Source: Pagrus major
Taxonomy: Eukaryota; Chordata; Actinopteri; Spariformes; Sparidae
Direction of reading: 5' to 3'
Assembly: GCF_040436345.1 (NCBI RefSeq)
Contig: NC_133224.1
Span: 10,594,741 to 10,658,740 of the forward strand
DNA length: 64,000 nucleotides
Each line of letters starts with the position of its first letter. Position 1 is the first letter of the stretch. Shown in pieces: positions 27,901 to 37,026 of this stretch. The notes under the pieces were generated by a model that worked only from the letters and a program-made list of their open reading frames with translations, was not told the DNA's origin and did no database searches. A program made the translations under genes and the position numbers.

Positions 27901-28119
27901 TTTTTTTCCTGAGGAGATGAGAAGATACTGACGACTCTTCACCGTGCAGCTCAGCTACACCTTTTTCTTTTTCACGACACAGAAACGTAAAAGGTTGGAA
28001 ACTTACGCGTAATGAAGGTTGTATCGGCCATTGATGGACGGAACCGCTGCTCTGGACCGGTGGAGATGTTTGTATCAGGCGGCCGCTGGAGGCTCTGGTC
28101 ACCAGCAGCCGTGGTCAAA
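3715..28119 (-). CDS. rell1: RELT-like protein 1 (RELT/TNF-receptor-related membrane protein), six exons found
   Basis: Minus-strand exons in transcript order: 28119-28007, 19749-19531, 14448-14377, 10599-10545, 6594-6346, 3934-3715. All have AG/GT borders and all phases agree. The product has a short extracellular part with an N-glycosylation sequon (NIS), one membrane segment (YIAFALVPTFFLLGLLGVV), then the family block ICHVLKRKGYRCTTEA, an acidic stretch, NDTVGQIVHYIMKNE, a Ser/Thr/Pro-rich stretch, a His/Cys block (HTCNHLHTIGG, CTRCSQKKW), GEVTVLAVGRFRV and a charged tail. RELT-family proteins are single-pass membrane proteins; RFRV is the family's known docking motif for SPAK/OSR1 kinases. 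The order and wording of the blocks fit RELL1 better than RELL2 or RELT. No signal-peptide exon was recognised, so the N-terminus is incomplete or starts at the internal Met (MADTTF). Family assignment is secure; RELL1 rather than a paralogue is likely. Confidence 0.88.
4290..4378 (+). repeat. Retroposon-like 3' tail
   Basis: The stretch TGTAGTGGAGCCTCTCAGCC, then AAAGAATTTCAGTGTACTTG and an ending repeat of ATCTTGA, looks like the 3' end of a retroposon seen widely in fish genomes (from memory, not searched). It sits in the intron before the last rell1 coding exon. Confidence 0.45.
6346..6594 (-). CDS. rell1: rell1 proline-rich and His/Cys exon
   Basis: Acceptor TTGTCCTTAG precedes 6594; the donor is GGCAG|GTGGGC at 6346. 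The exon encodes a Pro/Thr/Ser-rich run (PPLTPTSPSTPTPPLTPISP), then HTCNHLHTIGG, CTRCSQKKW, a basic stretch and GEVTVLAVG. It ends on two bases of the Arg codon of RFRV, so the kinase-docking motif is split across a splice junction. The run of TP and SP pairs suggests sites for proline-directed kinases (inference). Confidence 0.92.
7485..7525. repeat. Perfect palindrome, 20-base arms, 1-base centre
   Basis: Bases 7485-7504 are the exact reverse complement of 7506-7525, with a single G between. The arms begin AACAACATGCC. A further three base pairs match after one mismatch. It lies in the rell1 intron between exons 10545-10599 and 6346-6594, so it would be in the primary transcript. Confidence 0.97.
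7528..7600. repeat. Perfect palindrome, 36-base arms, 1-base centre
   Basis: Bases 7528-7563 are the exact reverse complement of 7565-7600 with a single T between. It starts two bases after the 20-base-arm palindrome ends. The arms start TCCTGAGTATTTG and show no mismatch, which implies recent origin or active homogenisation, or an assembly artefact. Confidence 0.97.
9958..10140 (+). repeat. Dispersed repeat, 'ATTAATCGACTAATCG' family (internal part)
   Basis: Shared blocks include TTTGGTCTATGAAATTTCAG, CCCAAAGATACAGT and CAAATCCTCACGTTTGAGAA. The same blocks recur at 22262-22578, 40204-40410 and 51853-52065. This copy lacks both terminal parts. Confidence 0.7.
10545..10599 (-). CDS. rell1: rell1 55-base exon (NSDALKAMVLENS)
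   Basis: This very short exon was found by looking for the missing residues between the flanking exons. Read on the minus strand, a (TC)n tract at 10626-10606 and CATCAG form the acceptor, and GTAAGT is the donor. It has two bases, 17 codons and two bases, which fits the phase on both sides exactly. It encodes NSDALKAMVLENSIDSD, matching the NADVLKAMVADNS part of RELL1. The acceptor's pyrimidine tract is a dinucleotide repeat, so its length may vary between individuals. Confidence 0.88.
10600..14376 (-). other. rell1 intron
   Basis: No gene seen. A fragment near 11641-11690 (GGGCCAAATCTGAAACTTAA, then GGTGGGCCACGGGCC) resembles a fragment at 34363-34435. An AT-rich direct repeat, TTATATAATATTA, occurs at 12583-12595 and 12601-12613. 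A 99-codon plus-strand frame at 13197-13496 has no recognisable domain. Confidence 0.5.
14377..14448 (-). CDS. rell1: rell1 exon with the DTVGQIVHYIMKNE block
   Basis: This 72-base exon lies between acceptor ATCTTCCAG and donor GTATGT. It encodes MNDTFSENNDTVGQIVHY followed by IMKNE. That block is close to invariant in RELL1 proteins and is the best single reason to call this gene rell1. Confidence 0.9.
14449..19530 (-). other. rell1 intron
   Basis: No exon recognised on either strand. The main structured element is the foldback repeat at 17412-17732. There is an A16-17 run near 16520. The short frames here look like chance. Confidence 0.5.
17412..17732. mobile_element. Foldback MITE-like element
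   Basis: The left arm (about 17412-17511) and right arm (about 17613-17732) are inverted copies. Shared blocks include AAGCTGTATGTAATCT (left) and AAGCTGCATGTAATCT (right, complement), and TTGTGGCTC and TTGTGGGTAA-like blocks in both. The right arm has an extra piece of about 20 bases containing GATGTCACTCAGTGGC. A third single-arm copy lies at 31147-31262. Confidence 0.75.
19531..19749 (-). CDS. rell1: rell1 transmembrane exon
   Basis: Acceptor CCTCCAG precedes 19749 and donor GTAAGG follows 19531. Two bases plus 72 codons plus one base fit both neighbours. The exon holds the whole membrane span, the juxtamembrane HVLKRKGYRCTTEA block that identifies the RELT family, and a Glu/Asp-rich stretch (DDEEECEEEEKDLEL). 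A Lys/Arg cluster just after the span fits an extracellular N-terminus and a cytoplasmic C-terminus. Confidence 0.93.
20470..21145 (+). repeat. Two halves of an 'ATTAATCGACTAATCG' family copy, possibly interrupted
   Basis: Near 20472-20530 the sequence reads TTGCTTGTTTTGTCTGACCA and CCAAAGATATACTGAATTTT, as in the family's middle. Near 21088-21140 it reads TTGAGAAGC and GCAAATGTTTGGCCTTTTTG, the next family segment. About 530 bases of other DNA separate them, which suggests a later insertion or a rearrangement. Confidence 0.35.
21403..21450. repeat. (GT)n next to (AC)n, self-complementary
   Basis: An imperfect GT repeat runs directly into an AC repeat, so the tract can fold on itself. The 149-codon open frame across it is a product of the repeat. 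Confidence 0.8.
22262..22578 (+). mobile_element. Near-complete 'ATTAATCGACTAATCG' family element
   Basis: It begins GGAACTAACCATTATTTTCA and ends ACCGATTAATCGACTAATCG plus TTGTAGCTC. Internal blocks match those at 9958, 36745, 40204 and 51853. No coding capacity. The ends are the only places with the ATTAATCG motif, as expected of a non-autonomous element known from many teleosts (recalled, not searched). Confidence 0.75.
25137..25161 (+). ncRNA. Hammerhead-ribozyme-like core in a repeat tail
   Basis: CTGATGA and CGAAAC, the two conserved hammerhead core strands, flank GAC-loop-GTC, which can form a 3-bp stem II (with one extra A). Downstream, CATG pairs with CATG at 25161-25164 and 25175-25178 as a possible stem III, but the base expected to be U before the cleavage position is A. 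Hammerhead motifs are known in Penelope-like retroelements. This copy looks degenerate and is probably inactive. Confidence 0.3.
25751..26343. mobile_element. hAT-like non-autonomous transposon with nested insert
   Basis: Terminal inverted repeats CAGTGCTTCCCAACC (left) and GGATGGGAACCACTG (right) match at 13 of 15 positions. The flanking 8-mers, atatagag and acctagac, share 5 of 8 bases, which fits an old 8-bp target duplication. Subterminal CTTGTGACCCCTC at the left and CTTGTGACCG at the right are also seen. There is no coding capacity. Confidence 0.65.
25911..26195 (-). mobile_element. 'GGGCTGCACAAT' repeat nested in the hAT-like element
   Basis: Blocks such as ATATTGTGATTG, GGGAATGGTCATTTTTGCA and CTTGCGATTTGGATATTGCA match the complement of the element at 39487-39802. 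It lies inside the terminal repeats of 25751-26343, so it inserted later. Confidence 0.55.
26936..27298. mobile_element. MITE, TAAAGGTGCACTATTTAG family
   Basis: The left end TAAAGGTGCACTATTTAGTT and the right end AACTAGATAGTACACCTTTA are inverted repeats with three mismatches. A relative with the same internal order lies at 54677-54991. Not coding. Confidence 0.75.
28007..28119 (-). CDS. rell1: rell1 extracellular exon (first recognised)
   Basis: Acceptor TTTACTTTTAG precedes 28119 and donor GTAAGT follows 28007. The exon carries one base before its first full codon and one after its last, so its final C joins CG of the next exon to give Pro. It encodes a polar extracellular stretch (TTAAGDQSLQRPPDTNIST, then FRPSMADTTFIT) with one N-glycosylation sequon. 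The only in-frame ATG is Met in MADTTF, whose context is moderate (G at +4, no purine at -3). A protein starting there would lack a signal peptide. Splicing this exon to the donor after 28259 puts a TAG just upstream in frame, so that upstream exon would be non-coding in this frame. Confidence 0.65.
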
Positions 28120-28258
28120 CTAAAAGTAAAGGAGGGACTTATCCAAACATGAACGTATTTCCTAATTTCCACACAGCGGATACGCCCTGCTGTTAAAGTG
28201 GTACTCCCCCAGCAGCAGAGAGCAGCGCACAGGCGGGAGAGCGAGATGATTCACTCAC

Positions 28259-28330
28259 CGCTACTTCCGCCTTCGGTGACTGCTGATGATTAGAAAAAGG
28301 CGGTTTCAGCAGTGCTGGACTTTAAGTAGG
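28259..28330 (-). other. Candidate rell1 5' non-coding exon and promoter-proximal DNA
   Basis: On the minus strand the sequence GGCGGAAGTAGCG followed by GTGAGT is a good splice donor (exon end 28259). It lies in a GC-richer patch with an ETS-like CGGAAGT motif, as is common at vertebrate start regions. No ATG with a usable frame was found in it. The upstream limit given here is arbitrary. Confidence 0.35.
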
Positions 28331-30569
28331 TATATTTAGACTATTGCGCAAGTTCTGCAGTAACATTGGTACAATTTTCAGTTAAATGTACTTTACTTGG
28401 CTATATTCATTTTCTGCTACTTTATATTTATACTCCTATAGATTATTATGCATCATTACAAACGAATCCGGCGACCAATGTGTGTGTGTCGCCATCTAGC
28501 GCCGCCGCCATGACATTGCTTGCATAGCTAGTAGGACTGAGGATGTTAGACAGTGGCCTCCAATTACTAATGAAGGTAATTTAGAGGTGTAGCAAGCTAG
28601 CATAATCAATCAAGAGCTGCATTTACCTACCAGCTGCATTAATGGAAAACTGAAAAAGAAGAAATCCACAAGCTAAGAGTGCATTAGTATATTAAATTAG
28701 CCCCACTTTTACCACCTGTGACACTGAAGTGCACTAATGCACACATTAATGCATCAGTAACTAATAATAGTGAAATGGACCATTCTGCATAAAAAGTAGC
28801 CTACCATTATATATTTTTTTGCCTCTTGAGAAAATAAATGTGCAGTATAATTCCAAATCTTAAATAAACACCACCAATTATATATGATAATTATGGATAA
28901 TAATTATCAATTAAAATTCCCAGAATGCAAATATATAAAAGCTTTTATTCTGTTGTGTATAGCTATCACTACATGTACACAATTATGCTATTCTCTTAGC
29001 AAGTTTCCTCAATTCAATTTAACACTTCATTATCTTTATTATTTTATCATATCAACATAATTGAATGTAATTTGTCTCGGTGAGCTCACCAAAACACAGA
29101 CAAGGGAACCATTTACTCATAAAATACATGTCCCACTCACAAATGCAAACAAACATACATACTGTAGAAACTGTCTCTACTGAGAACATGTTTACATTCA
29201 CCTTAAGGTTAACATCTACCCTTATTAAGAGGAACTCATAGCTGAAAATTAGAGAATTTAAATGAAAGATGCACGGACATAAACTCTCCTAAAATCATGT
29301 CTATATTGAGGAAGCCAGCTGTCCAGAAATGTAGCTCAACATCTCCAGGCTCCCCCTGCTGGAGCCCTCTGATAACTACTAGTCTACTACTCTTACAACT
29401 GCTGGTTTCAATGACAAAGTCAACATAAAACATAAGTAAACACAAACATGCTGTACTGCTGCAACTGACAGTATCCATAAACTTTGGTAATAAATGAAAA
29501 TGCTCATATATCAGAATGTAAAAATAAATGTATGAGGCCATTAAATGTTACTGCACTAATTGATCTGACTTGCTGATGGTAAATATTAATCGGTCTGTCA
29601 CACATGGAGAATACATAGAGAATCAAAACTCACCTGAAAGAAAACAGGAACGCTTTAGACCATTGACAACATGACGTATTGGTGCAAGTCAGCCTCTTGT
29701 GGCTGAAATGAGCATTACAAAAAAAAACAACAAAAAAAACAACTTTTTTTTCACAGATGGGAAACTCCCAGGGTCTATTTGTAATACAGTATATGTTTGC
29801 ATATTGTGAGTGGGGTATTTGGACACTTGGATAACTGTGTCAATGTACTGATAACTATACACAACAGAATAAGCCCCTTGGATACATATTGAGTTTACTT
29901 AATATTGCAATTATACTGCAAAACTTTATTTTTTTCATCTGGCAAAACCCTTTTCCCCTATTTGTTTCACAGATGCAAAAGCAAAATAAAGGAAATTAGT
30001 AAGATTAGCCTGTCAGTGGCAAAAACAAACACTTTTGAGACACAAGCAGGTCACATGTCAACCAAGAGTGGACAGATTAATTCAGAACCGTCCCAAAGCT
30101 CGTCCACAGTTCATTTCTAGCCTGGCCGGCTGGATCTGGCCCAGACTTTGTACCAGTTTTGGTTTATTCAGTTCACTCTTGGCTGACATGTGGCCATGTG
30201 CTTGTGGCTCAGATCTGGCAAACAGGAGTGGACCGCCCAGGTGTCATCATTCCATGCTGTATGTGGACCGGAAGGAACATGTCTGGTTTAATTTTGCTAT
30301 CTGGGAGCCATTGCAGCTGTGTTACGACTGCCAGCTGAGGCAATACTGGACTGATTCCAAAAGTTTTGGTAAGTATCAATTGGTATGAATGACACAGCTG
30401 CAATGTAATCCTTTGGGGCAATTCCGACCGTCAAAGTTTTTTGACACTGACGGACTGAGGTTGTTATTCTTAGCGTCTGACAACATTACTTTGTATATAT
30501 AGGGCCCAGGTTTACTGGACTTCCCCTTTCAGGACGAAGTTAGTCCCTCCCGCTCCGCTCTTTCTCCCC

Positions 30570-30800
30570 CTCAACCCAACCGGTCAAGGCAGATGGCAGC
30601 CCACCATGAGCCTGGGATTGCTCTGAGGTTTCTTCCAATTAAAAAGGCAATTTTCCCTCACCGCTGTCGCCATGTGCTTGCTTATGGGGGAATGTGGGGT
30701 CTCTGTAAACTAAAGACTATAGTCTAGATCTGCACTATCATCAGATGACTTCTGTTGTGACTATCAAATTCAAATTCACTTGACTTCAAGAATATACCTG
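30570..30800 (+). repeat. Retroposon-like 3' tail
   Basis: GGTTTCTTCCAATTAAAAAG, then CACCGCTGTCGCCATGTGCT and ATGGGGGAATGTGGGGTCTC, ending near AAATTCAAATTCA, is close to a tail sequence found at very high copy number in many teleosts (recalled, not searched). The class of the parent element is not decided here. Confidence 0.55.
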
Positions 30801-31146
30801 TCTCAGGAATGTAATTACTCAGGTAAGCTCTGAACAAAGAGGTTCATTTAATTGAATGCACTATGCTGGCCTGTACTAAGAAGCATGATCTGTGGTTACC
30901 GAGGTAACTTCAGGGTAAACTGAGTTTTCAGGACTACAACGGTGGTCCACATCTTGCCAGCGTGAAACGCCATGTCAACTAATGCTGCACACCTAACCTG
31001 CTCAGAGCAGGTTGCATTCAAGATCGACACATATAAAAGCACAGATTTCTGACCATTTCTTTGTGCTTTTTTAGAGCATTATAATTTTTCAACAGCGATG
31101 GATTGAAACGCATTATACTTAAAATGCTCTAAAATATGGTATAGAT

Positions 31147-31262
31147 AAAGTGGTATAAAGCCTCTTGTGGCTCCAGAGGAAGCTGCATGTAATCTGATAA
31201 ATTGTCTCCAGTAATGTCACTCAGTGGCTTAGTTGCACTGTGGGTAATGTAGGCAACACATA
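31147..31262 (+). repeat. Single-arm copy of the 17.4-kb foldback element
   Basis: The run GTATAAAGCCTCTTGTGGCT, then GAGGAAGCTGCATGTAATCT and TGTCACTCAGTGGC matches the arms of 17412-17732 closely. Because it is a solitary arm, the family probably moves or is deposited in more than one form. Confidence 0.75.
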
Positions 31263-32769
31263 AAAAGAAAAACCCTTCACTGCTAAACAGTTTTACCCCT
31301 CCTTCCTTGCCTTGTCACGTCTCAACTTGTTACCTGCTTTCACTGTCAGTAGTTAATATGAATAAAATAATCTTGTGAAACACAAATAAAGCTAAATATG
31401 TATGAAATAATCAAATGTTATAAACCTACTACTTTTATTTCAAAGTTATCTTATTGCAGGTTCAGTTTTGATTACACTGCTGCTCTCCTATGGTCTCAAT
31501 CGAATGCAATGCTACCCTCTACTGGACACATCACGCTTGTTAAACTTGTATCTGCATTGCTCATAATACTTGTAGTATGCAGATTTTGGGTCGGGGAAAT
31601 TTAGCAACAGTGCACTCTTCTTTCTATGCATGTCATCTTTATTTCTAAACATTAAGATACATTTACACATTGGGGATTTTTTTTCCCCCATAAACTTGAT
31701 GAACAGTTAATATGTGTTGCTTGTAGCATGAAAAATTAATCCAAATGTGTACCTGAACTGAAAAACCCTCCCTTATATTTTAATTCAAGTAGGATTAAAG
31801 TGGTAAACATGACAGTGCAGTGAATTGTCCTGACACAAGATGTGGGCACAAACAGCTGCCAGTAGCAGGTGCCAAAGGCTCACAGCAGACTATTGGCCGG
31901 ATGGCTGTGTGCGGCTCAACCAATGACATGCTGTATATTCACATTAATAACCAACCAGTCATTTTTTAAAGCAGCCGTAGTGTTAATCTAATTGTGGAAT
32001 GCAAGCATCTCTTGAAAAGGCACTATCTGTTTAAAGCATGTGGAATCAAACGTTCTGGGTTTTTTGTTGTTGTTGTTGTTGTTTTGCACTCCATGTTGAT
32101 AGAAAAGCAAGAATTAACGAAGGTTTAATCATATGATATACATTCAGGTTATATTACAATGGCAAAATACTGCAGCTCTGTGCAGCTGCACAAAAAAAAC
32201 AACAGGCTGAGTGTCAAGGCTCCACTGCTGTTTCCAGCCCACAAATTCAGGGAGGCCAAGTGCAAACTGAACCAACCAATTGCAGAGGGAGGCCGAGTAA
32301 ACTACTGACTGGTGAAGAAAATGGAGCATTTGCCCAGAGATGCAGAATATGTTGTGTGTGGTGTCCAAGTGGTGGCACTGTGGAGAGCCTGGTAATGATA
32401 TATTAATAGCCTAGTTGTGCATAGGCCTACATGAATATGTACATCTCTTGTTTCACTTCACTAGTAGACCTGTTTGTATTCATGATATATTTTAAAATCA
32501 ATGTATATCTACTGTATTTCAGAGTTTACTGCACCTACAAACATGTAATAAATGAGTTTTTCAGACAGATTTTTTGTGAAAGATTTTTTTTTTTTCTGTG
32601 TGTTGAAGGTATTTCTGGCATAGTAAATCTCCTCCCATTAAAGATAAGAGTGTATCATTGTAGTAATGGCTGTTTACACATTGGCATGCGCTCCACATCT
32701 GCACTGTTTACGGCCGCTCACCAACCACCCCGTCTGCCGCGTGCCTTCGCAGAGGACAAGCACAACAAA

Positions 32770-32777
32770 TGACGTCA
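32770..32777. promoter_or_regulatory. Palindromic cAMP response element TGACGTCA
   Basis: A perfect 8-bp CRE. CREs bind CREB and are a known input route to vertebrate per1 promoters. It is about 0.7 kb upstream of the GC-rich per1 promoter and about 50 bases before a possible donor, GCAGCC|GTAAGT (after 32825). Presence is certain; use is inference. Confidence 0.5.
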
Positions 32778-32937
32778 CCGTATGGGAGCACGTTGAAATG
32801 TGCATGCCTGGGCCCTGCCGCAGCCGTAAGTACCGGTGCAAACACGCAGCAGAAACAGCCCTGTGCCGCTTGTAGCACTGGTAAAGAGATGAGTCGACAA
32901 GATTAGATGGATTTGTTGTCGTCATGGAAATATGTCA

Positions 32938-32972
32938 TCATCATTATTATTATTATAATTATTATTATTATC
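32938..32972. repeat. (ATT)n microsatellite
   Basis: Imperfect run of ATT units with one interruption. A run of 12 G follows at 33008-33019. Confidence 0.85.
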
Positions 32973-33324
32973 ATGTTCAGCTGCTTATTTAACTATAAAT
33001 ATTAATTGGGGGGGGGGGGCGCCCATAGCCTTATTTTTTACCATTAGTCATCAGGGTTGATTTCTGATGAAGATGACATCTTAGTTTATGATTAAGTTCA
33101 CACAAACTAGCACAACTGTGACAGTGACAGTCACTCTTTGTATACACTGCTGACAGAACTGTGAAAACACCCCACACGGCATTCTTACACTAAATGTCAT
33201 TGCGATGCTATCACCGGTACTACGGTCCGAGCAAGTAGGCCACATCAGGCGTTCTCATGTTCCATTCTGTTTGGGAACTGAGCTCAGGACCAGACACACT
33301 TCAACGTGACTGCTGAGCCCCGTG

Positions 33325-33480
33325 CAGCTAGTCCCGCCCCCGACGACCAATCACAAGCGCGGCGGGGCGTGTCTGGGCGGGGACATCGCCTCCTGCTATC
33401 CAATCACGGCTGTTTGTTTCCAAAGTACTTCTAGACCATGTACCGGCACGTGTATCCCTGCGTGTAAACTACTGTTGGGG
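33325..33480 (+). promoter_or_regulatory. per1: per1 distal promoter, GC-rich with two CCAAT boxes
   Basis: This block stands out from AT-rich surroundings. It contains GC boxes (CCCGCCCCCG at 33332, GGCGGGGCG at 33361, GGGCGGGG at 33375), CCAAT at 33347-33351 and 33400-33404, and a perfect E-box at 33447-33452. There is no TATA box. A splice donor follows at 33621, so it most likely drives the non-coding first exon of per1. Confidence 0.7.
33447..33452. promoter_or_regulatory. per1: E-box CACGTG (CLOCK:BMAL site)
   Basis: A perfect canonical E-box at the promoter of a period gene, about 170 bases before the first-exon donor. CLOCK:BMAL activation through CACGTG E-boxes is the established route for vertebrate per1. 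Its position next to CCAAT and GC boxes supports function. Confidence 0.7.
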
Positions 33481-33620
33481 GGGCGAAAGAAAATGTTCTG
33501 AGAGCTCATACTGACGGTACAGCGAGGACGGTCGGTAATGCCAGGATTTTTTTGCTGTTTCTCTGACCAGTCTCTTATCGAGGAATATCGAAGCTGTTGT
33601 TTTCGCGAAGCATATCTAAG
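33481..33620 (+). other. per1: per1 non-coding exon 1 (5' end approximate)
   Basis: A strong donor, CTAAG|GTAAGC, ends the exon at 33620. No usable long frame links it to the coding start. The 5' end is a guess from the promoter position. It is expected to splice to the acceptor before 42692. Confidence 0.5.
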
Positions 33621-34362
33621 GTAAGCCGATGGGGATTTTGGTTGTTGTCGTGTCCGTGTCCGCTGCTTTGTGAGCTAACGTTAGCATGCTAGTTCGGGCT
33701 GTGATTGCGCCAGGGTACAAACAGCAAACATCGCTAAATTTAACCGCCTCGTAATATGGTTGTAATGCATCGTTTATGATGAGCTGTAAGCTGTTCAGGA
33801 AATGTCAAAATACACAGCTGAATCGTGTGGTCGCTTTAGGTGTCGCTTAGTGCAAGCGGACGGCATCGGATTAAGAAAACATTTATGATTTTTAGGTAAA
33901 AGTCAACACCACTAGTTAACGAGAGCCTCCTCAAACATTGGCATTCATCCAGATTTAAAGCGATTTCGACCTATTTTTTTAAACTGAGTAAACATGTATG
34001 TTTTAGTTTCTGTGGCGTGGACATGCGCGTTGTACATTGCACAATGTTGTACCAAGGATACAAAATGTCCCACTGTGATAGGTCCATATTGTAGGGTATT
34101 TACATGAAGCATGTTCTGAAACGTGTTGATTTTCCCAGCAGTGCACAACGCTATGACATGATTAGTGTTAACACCTAAGGTATTGTGTTGTTAATTAAGA
34201 TGTAAAATGATACTGATTTCAAGTTACATGCTCAGACTATGAAATAATAATAATTAGAGATCCAATGTTTTTAAGGAGTTTGTTTTTACCTCACCAAAAT
34301 GAAACAGCATGAACAAAGATATATATATTTTAAAATTTATTGGATGTTTTTTTTTAACGAGG

Positions 34363-34435
34363 AAATCTGGTTGGCCAAATCTAAATGGTGGGTAAACTTT
34401 GGCCCCCGGGCCCCACTTTGAGCAGCCCTGCACTA
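34363..34435. repeat. Fragment of a transposon end
   Basis: CTGGTTGGCCAAATCTAAAT, then TTTGGCCCCCGGGCCCC and TTTGAGCAGCCCTGCAC, resembles the end of a hAT-type element (recalled). A weaker relative occurs near 11641-11690. Confidence 0.4.
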
Positions 34436-36744
34436 GAGGCTCCTTCTGTTACGCCCATGAAACACTTGTTGAAGGCAGGCTTTAAAAAAAATTGTGTGTG
34501 TCCAGCCAATCAAATGGTGTGCTGTGATTGACAACTGTTGCAATCCACCCAATATGCGGCTGCATATCCTGCAATTTCTTTACCTAGAAAGGCTGCACCC
34601 CAACATTCCTCTGTCATATCACCACAAACACACCATAGCAAGCTGCTTAGAATACTTATGCAGTAATAAAAAAAGCTATGTCTGTGTCGGTCCTTTCTAG
34701 CATCCTCTCAGTCAACCATGAATTTATGTATTTTCACACTTAGCAAATGGCAACTATGGAGTGAGAAGCTGGCATCTATACGCTCATCCTCTGTGTTGTG
34801 GCATTTGTGAGAATTTGCATAGCGTATCCATGCAACCCTCTTCCAGCACTATACTCTGCGTGGCATGCCATATTTTCTGCTTTACAGAAAATGTCCAGAC
34901 AGTATGGCGCAATAGACCATTTATAACAGACCTTGGAGGATTTGAGAGGTCCAGGAATCTGCACAGATGAAACCTCCTAGATATCTGAGCCTGAGAGTGC
35001 CTGAGTGTGCAAAGAAGCTAGCAATACCGATAATGGGAACAATACACATTTGCAGTAAAAATGAGAATCTTTTGTCAAAATTTAGAATAAACAGTGATGG
35101 AATGTAACTAGGTAAGATTTACTGTTACTACTCAAGTAATGTTATATTTCTCCTACTTATATGTCTACTTCACTACATTTTGGAGGCAAGTAGTGTCTTT
35201 ACAGATTCAGATTATTCAGTGTTGATAGGCCATTAATCGTGACTTGTAACCAATCGGGTAAAGGTGTGGGCGGGACATTGTCTAAGACCACAGAGTGGTG
35301 ACTAAGGACAGAGGGATGCTTCTGCATCAGAGCCCAAGCATTTTAGCATTTTTTAAAATTATTTATTTATCAGCAATTGGACATAAAACACTGAAACATA
35401 GCTCAAAGTAACCTTCCCTCCCCTAATGTGTGACCCGTTTAAAAGTCTCAAAGGGAGTTGTGGGTGGGCACAAAAAAGATATGCAAATCAAACTGGTCAG
35501 GCACGACACCAGTGAGCTGTACTAATTTTGCATGGGTGACAGGTAGTGATCCACATTTTAATCTGTGTGATCCCAGATTTGTGGAGGATTGACTCAACAC
35601 ACAGTTTTCATCACAGTGTTAGTTGGACTTTGATGGGTGAAGCAGGGGAGCCGCAATACATGGTTTTCTCCTGTTTTGGCTTCAAGTTTGTGCCTTCACC
35701 GACCACAAAAAGTCACATGGCACTCCCCACTAATCTCTTTCCCACTATAAACAGAATAAAAACATAAAGCTTAAGGCCAAGGGAGACAAGAGATAGGTCG
35801 AGTGTGCCCTCAATGTGCTCAGACGATAATAAAACAATCAGGACTACTGAACATACCACAGGCTGCCGGGAAATAGCTCACTGGTGGCTCTTAAACATGA
35901 GTTCATGATCGTGGTTTCTATTGTTGTTGTTAATGAGGGTTTTCTTGCTATTTAAAATTATTATTCCCAGGTTTGGTGGCTAGAGAAATTTACTGTCAAA
36001 GCGTTATTGCCTCATCTGGAGGCGAATGTTTAATCTTTTCTCATTCAGTTTGGTCTGTATTTACAGCTCTACAGGGGTTAGCTATGTGGACATCTAATTA
36101 ATATGCTATTGTAAGATCTGGCATTTCACTTTTTGCTGTTTCTGAGTTTTGCTACAGGCTAAGCCAGATTGCATCCTTTATAAAATGGATAATGTATAGT
36201 GGATATTATTAAACATATTTTATCATGGTAGATAGGTTGGCTTCCTCTAATATAGTGACTCATATTGTTTCCAGCAGAAACTTGATATGTAATGTAGCCC
36301 AATGATGCTAAAGTTAAGCAAGTCTGGATTTGTGAAATGAGGCTGATGTAAAAAACTTTTTTTTTGCAAAACCAAAGTTACCAAGATTGGCTCTGATTTA
36401 AGTCTTCATGAAAAGACTTGCGTTGAGCATTTTGTCTTCGTAACTTGATATATAACACAGAATGTTTTGGGATCAGCTCAAGAGAAGTTTGCAAATTATC
36501 TGATAGAGAGGATGGGATTCTTTAAAAGGTTTTACAAGTTAGAAGTGAGGATGGTTCTAGTTTGTTTTATTAAATTGGTATAATGATTACGGTGGACACC
36601 AAAAAGAGCTCCTCCTCCCACACCACACTGTGGACTGGACACATGTACATTTATCTTAGGATGTAGACAAATAATTGATTTATTGACAGAGACTGAAAAG
36701 GAGAGTCTGAAATTTCCTTTAAGCGATAACTTCACATGGGTGCA

Positions 36745-37026
36745 ATGTGACGGCGCACCTTCTTTTTTCAGTAATTATTGAGTACAAAAACAGGAGTGTT
36801 TGCCCAGCTAATGCTATCAGGATGCTCCTAAATTCGATTTTATCAGTAATTATTCAGACTTTTCTCGATTCTTCATTTACTGGCATAAATCACAAAGAAA
36901 AGCAATTCCTTCCTTCCTTCGTTTTTGTTTGGAAAATGACTAAAAGGGATAATCGATGATCAACATTTTTTTCAGTCAGTTTTCTTGCGATCGACTAAAT
37001 GATTAATCGACTAATCATTCCAGTTC
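36745..37026 (+). repeat. 'ATTAATCGACTAATCG' family copy, diverged
   Basis: The right end ATGATTAATCGACTAATCAT and the upstream ACAAAGAAAAGCAATTCCTT segment match the family; the left part is diverged. Confidence 0.55.

Larger units (their letters stand above)
19750..28006 (-). other. Large rell1 intron (8.3 kb)
   Basis: No protein-coding exon was recognised in this intron on either strand. It holds several dispersed repeats, the ribozyme-like core at 25137, a nested transposon at 25751-26343 and a MITE at 26936-27298. Confidence 0.5.
28331..32760. other. rell1-per1 intergenic DNA
   Basis: No gene recognised. Contents: a repeat arm at 31147-31262, a retroposon-like tail at 30570-30800, a TTG repeat near 32062-32083, and AT-rich sequence. 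The 117-codon frame at 30035-30388 and the 101-codon frame at 29236-29541 have no recognisable domain. Confidence 0.45.

Noticed and set aside
29236..29541. 101-codon minus-strand hydrophobic frame, considered as a rell1 signal exon
   Set aside because: Sequence does not resemble RELL1 N-termini and no donor in the required phase was found.
30035..30388. 117-codon plus-strand open frame
   Set aside because: It has no recognised domain and the DNA around it (GGATCTGGCCC, TCAGATCTGGCAAACAGG) looks repeat-derived.
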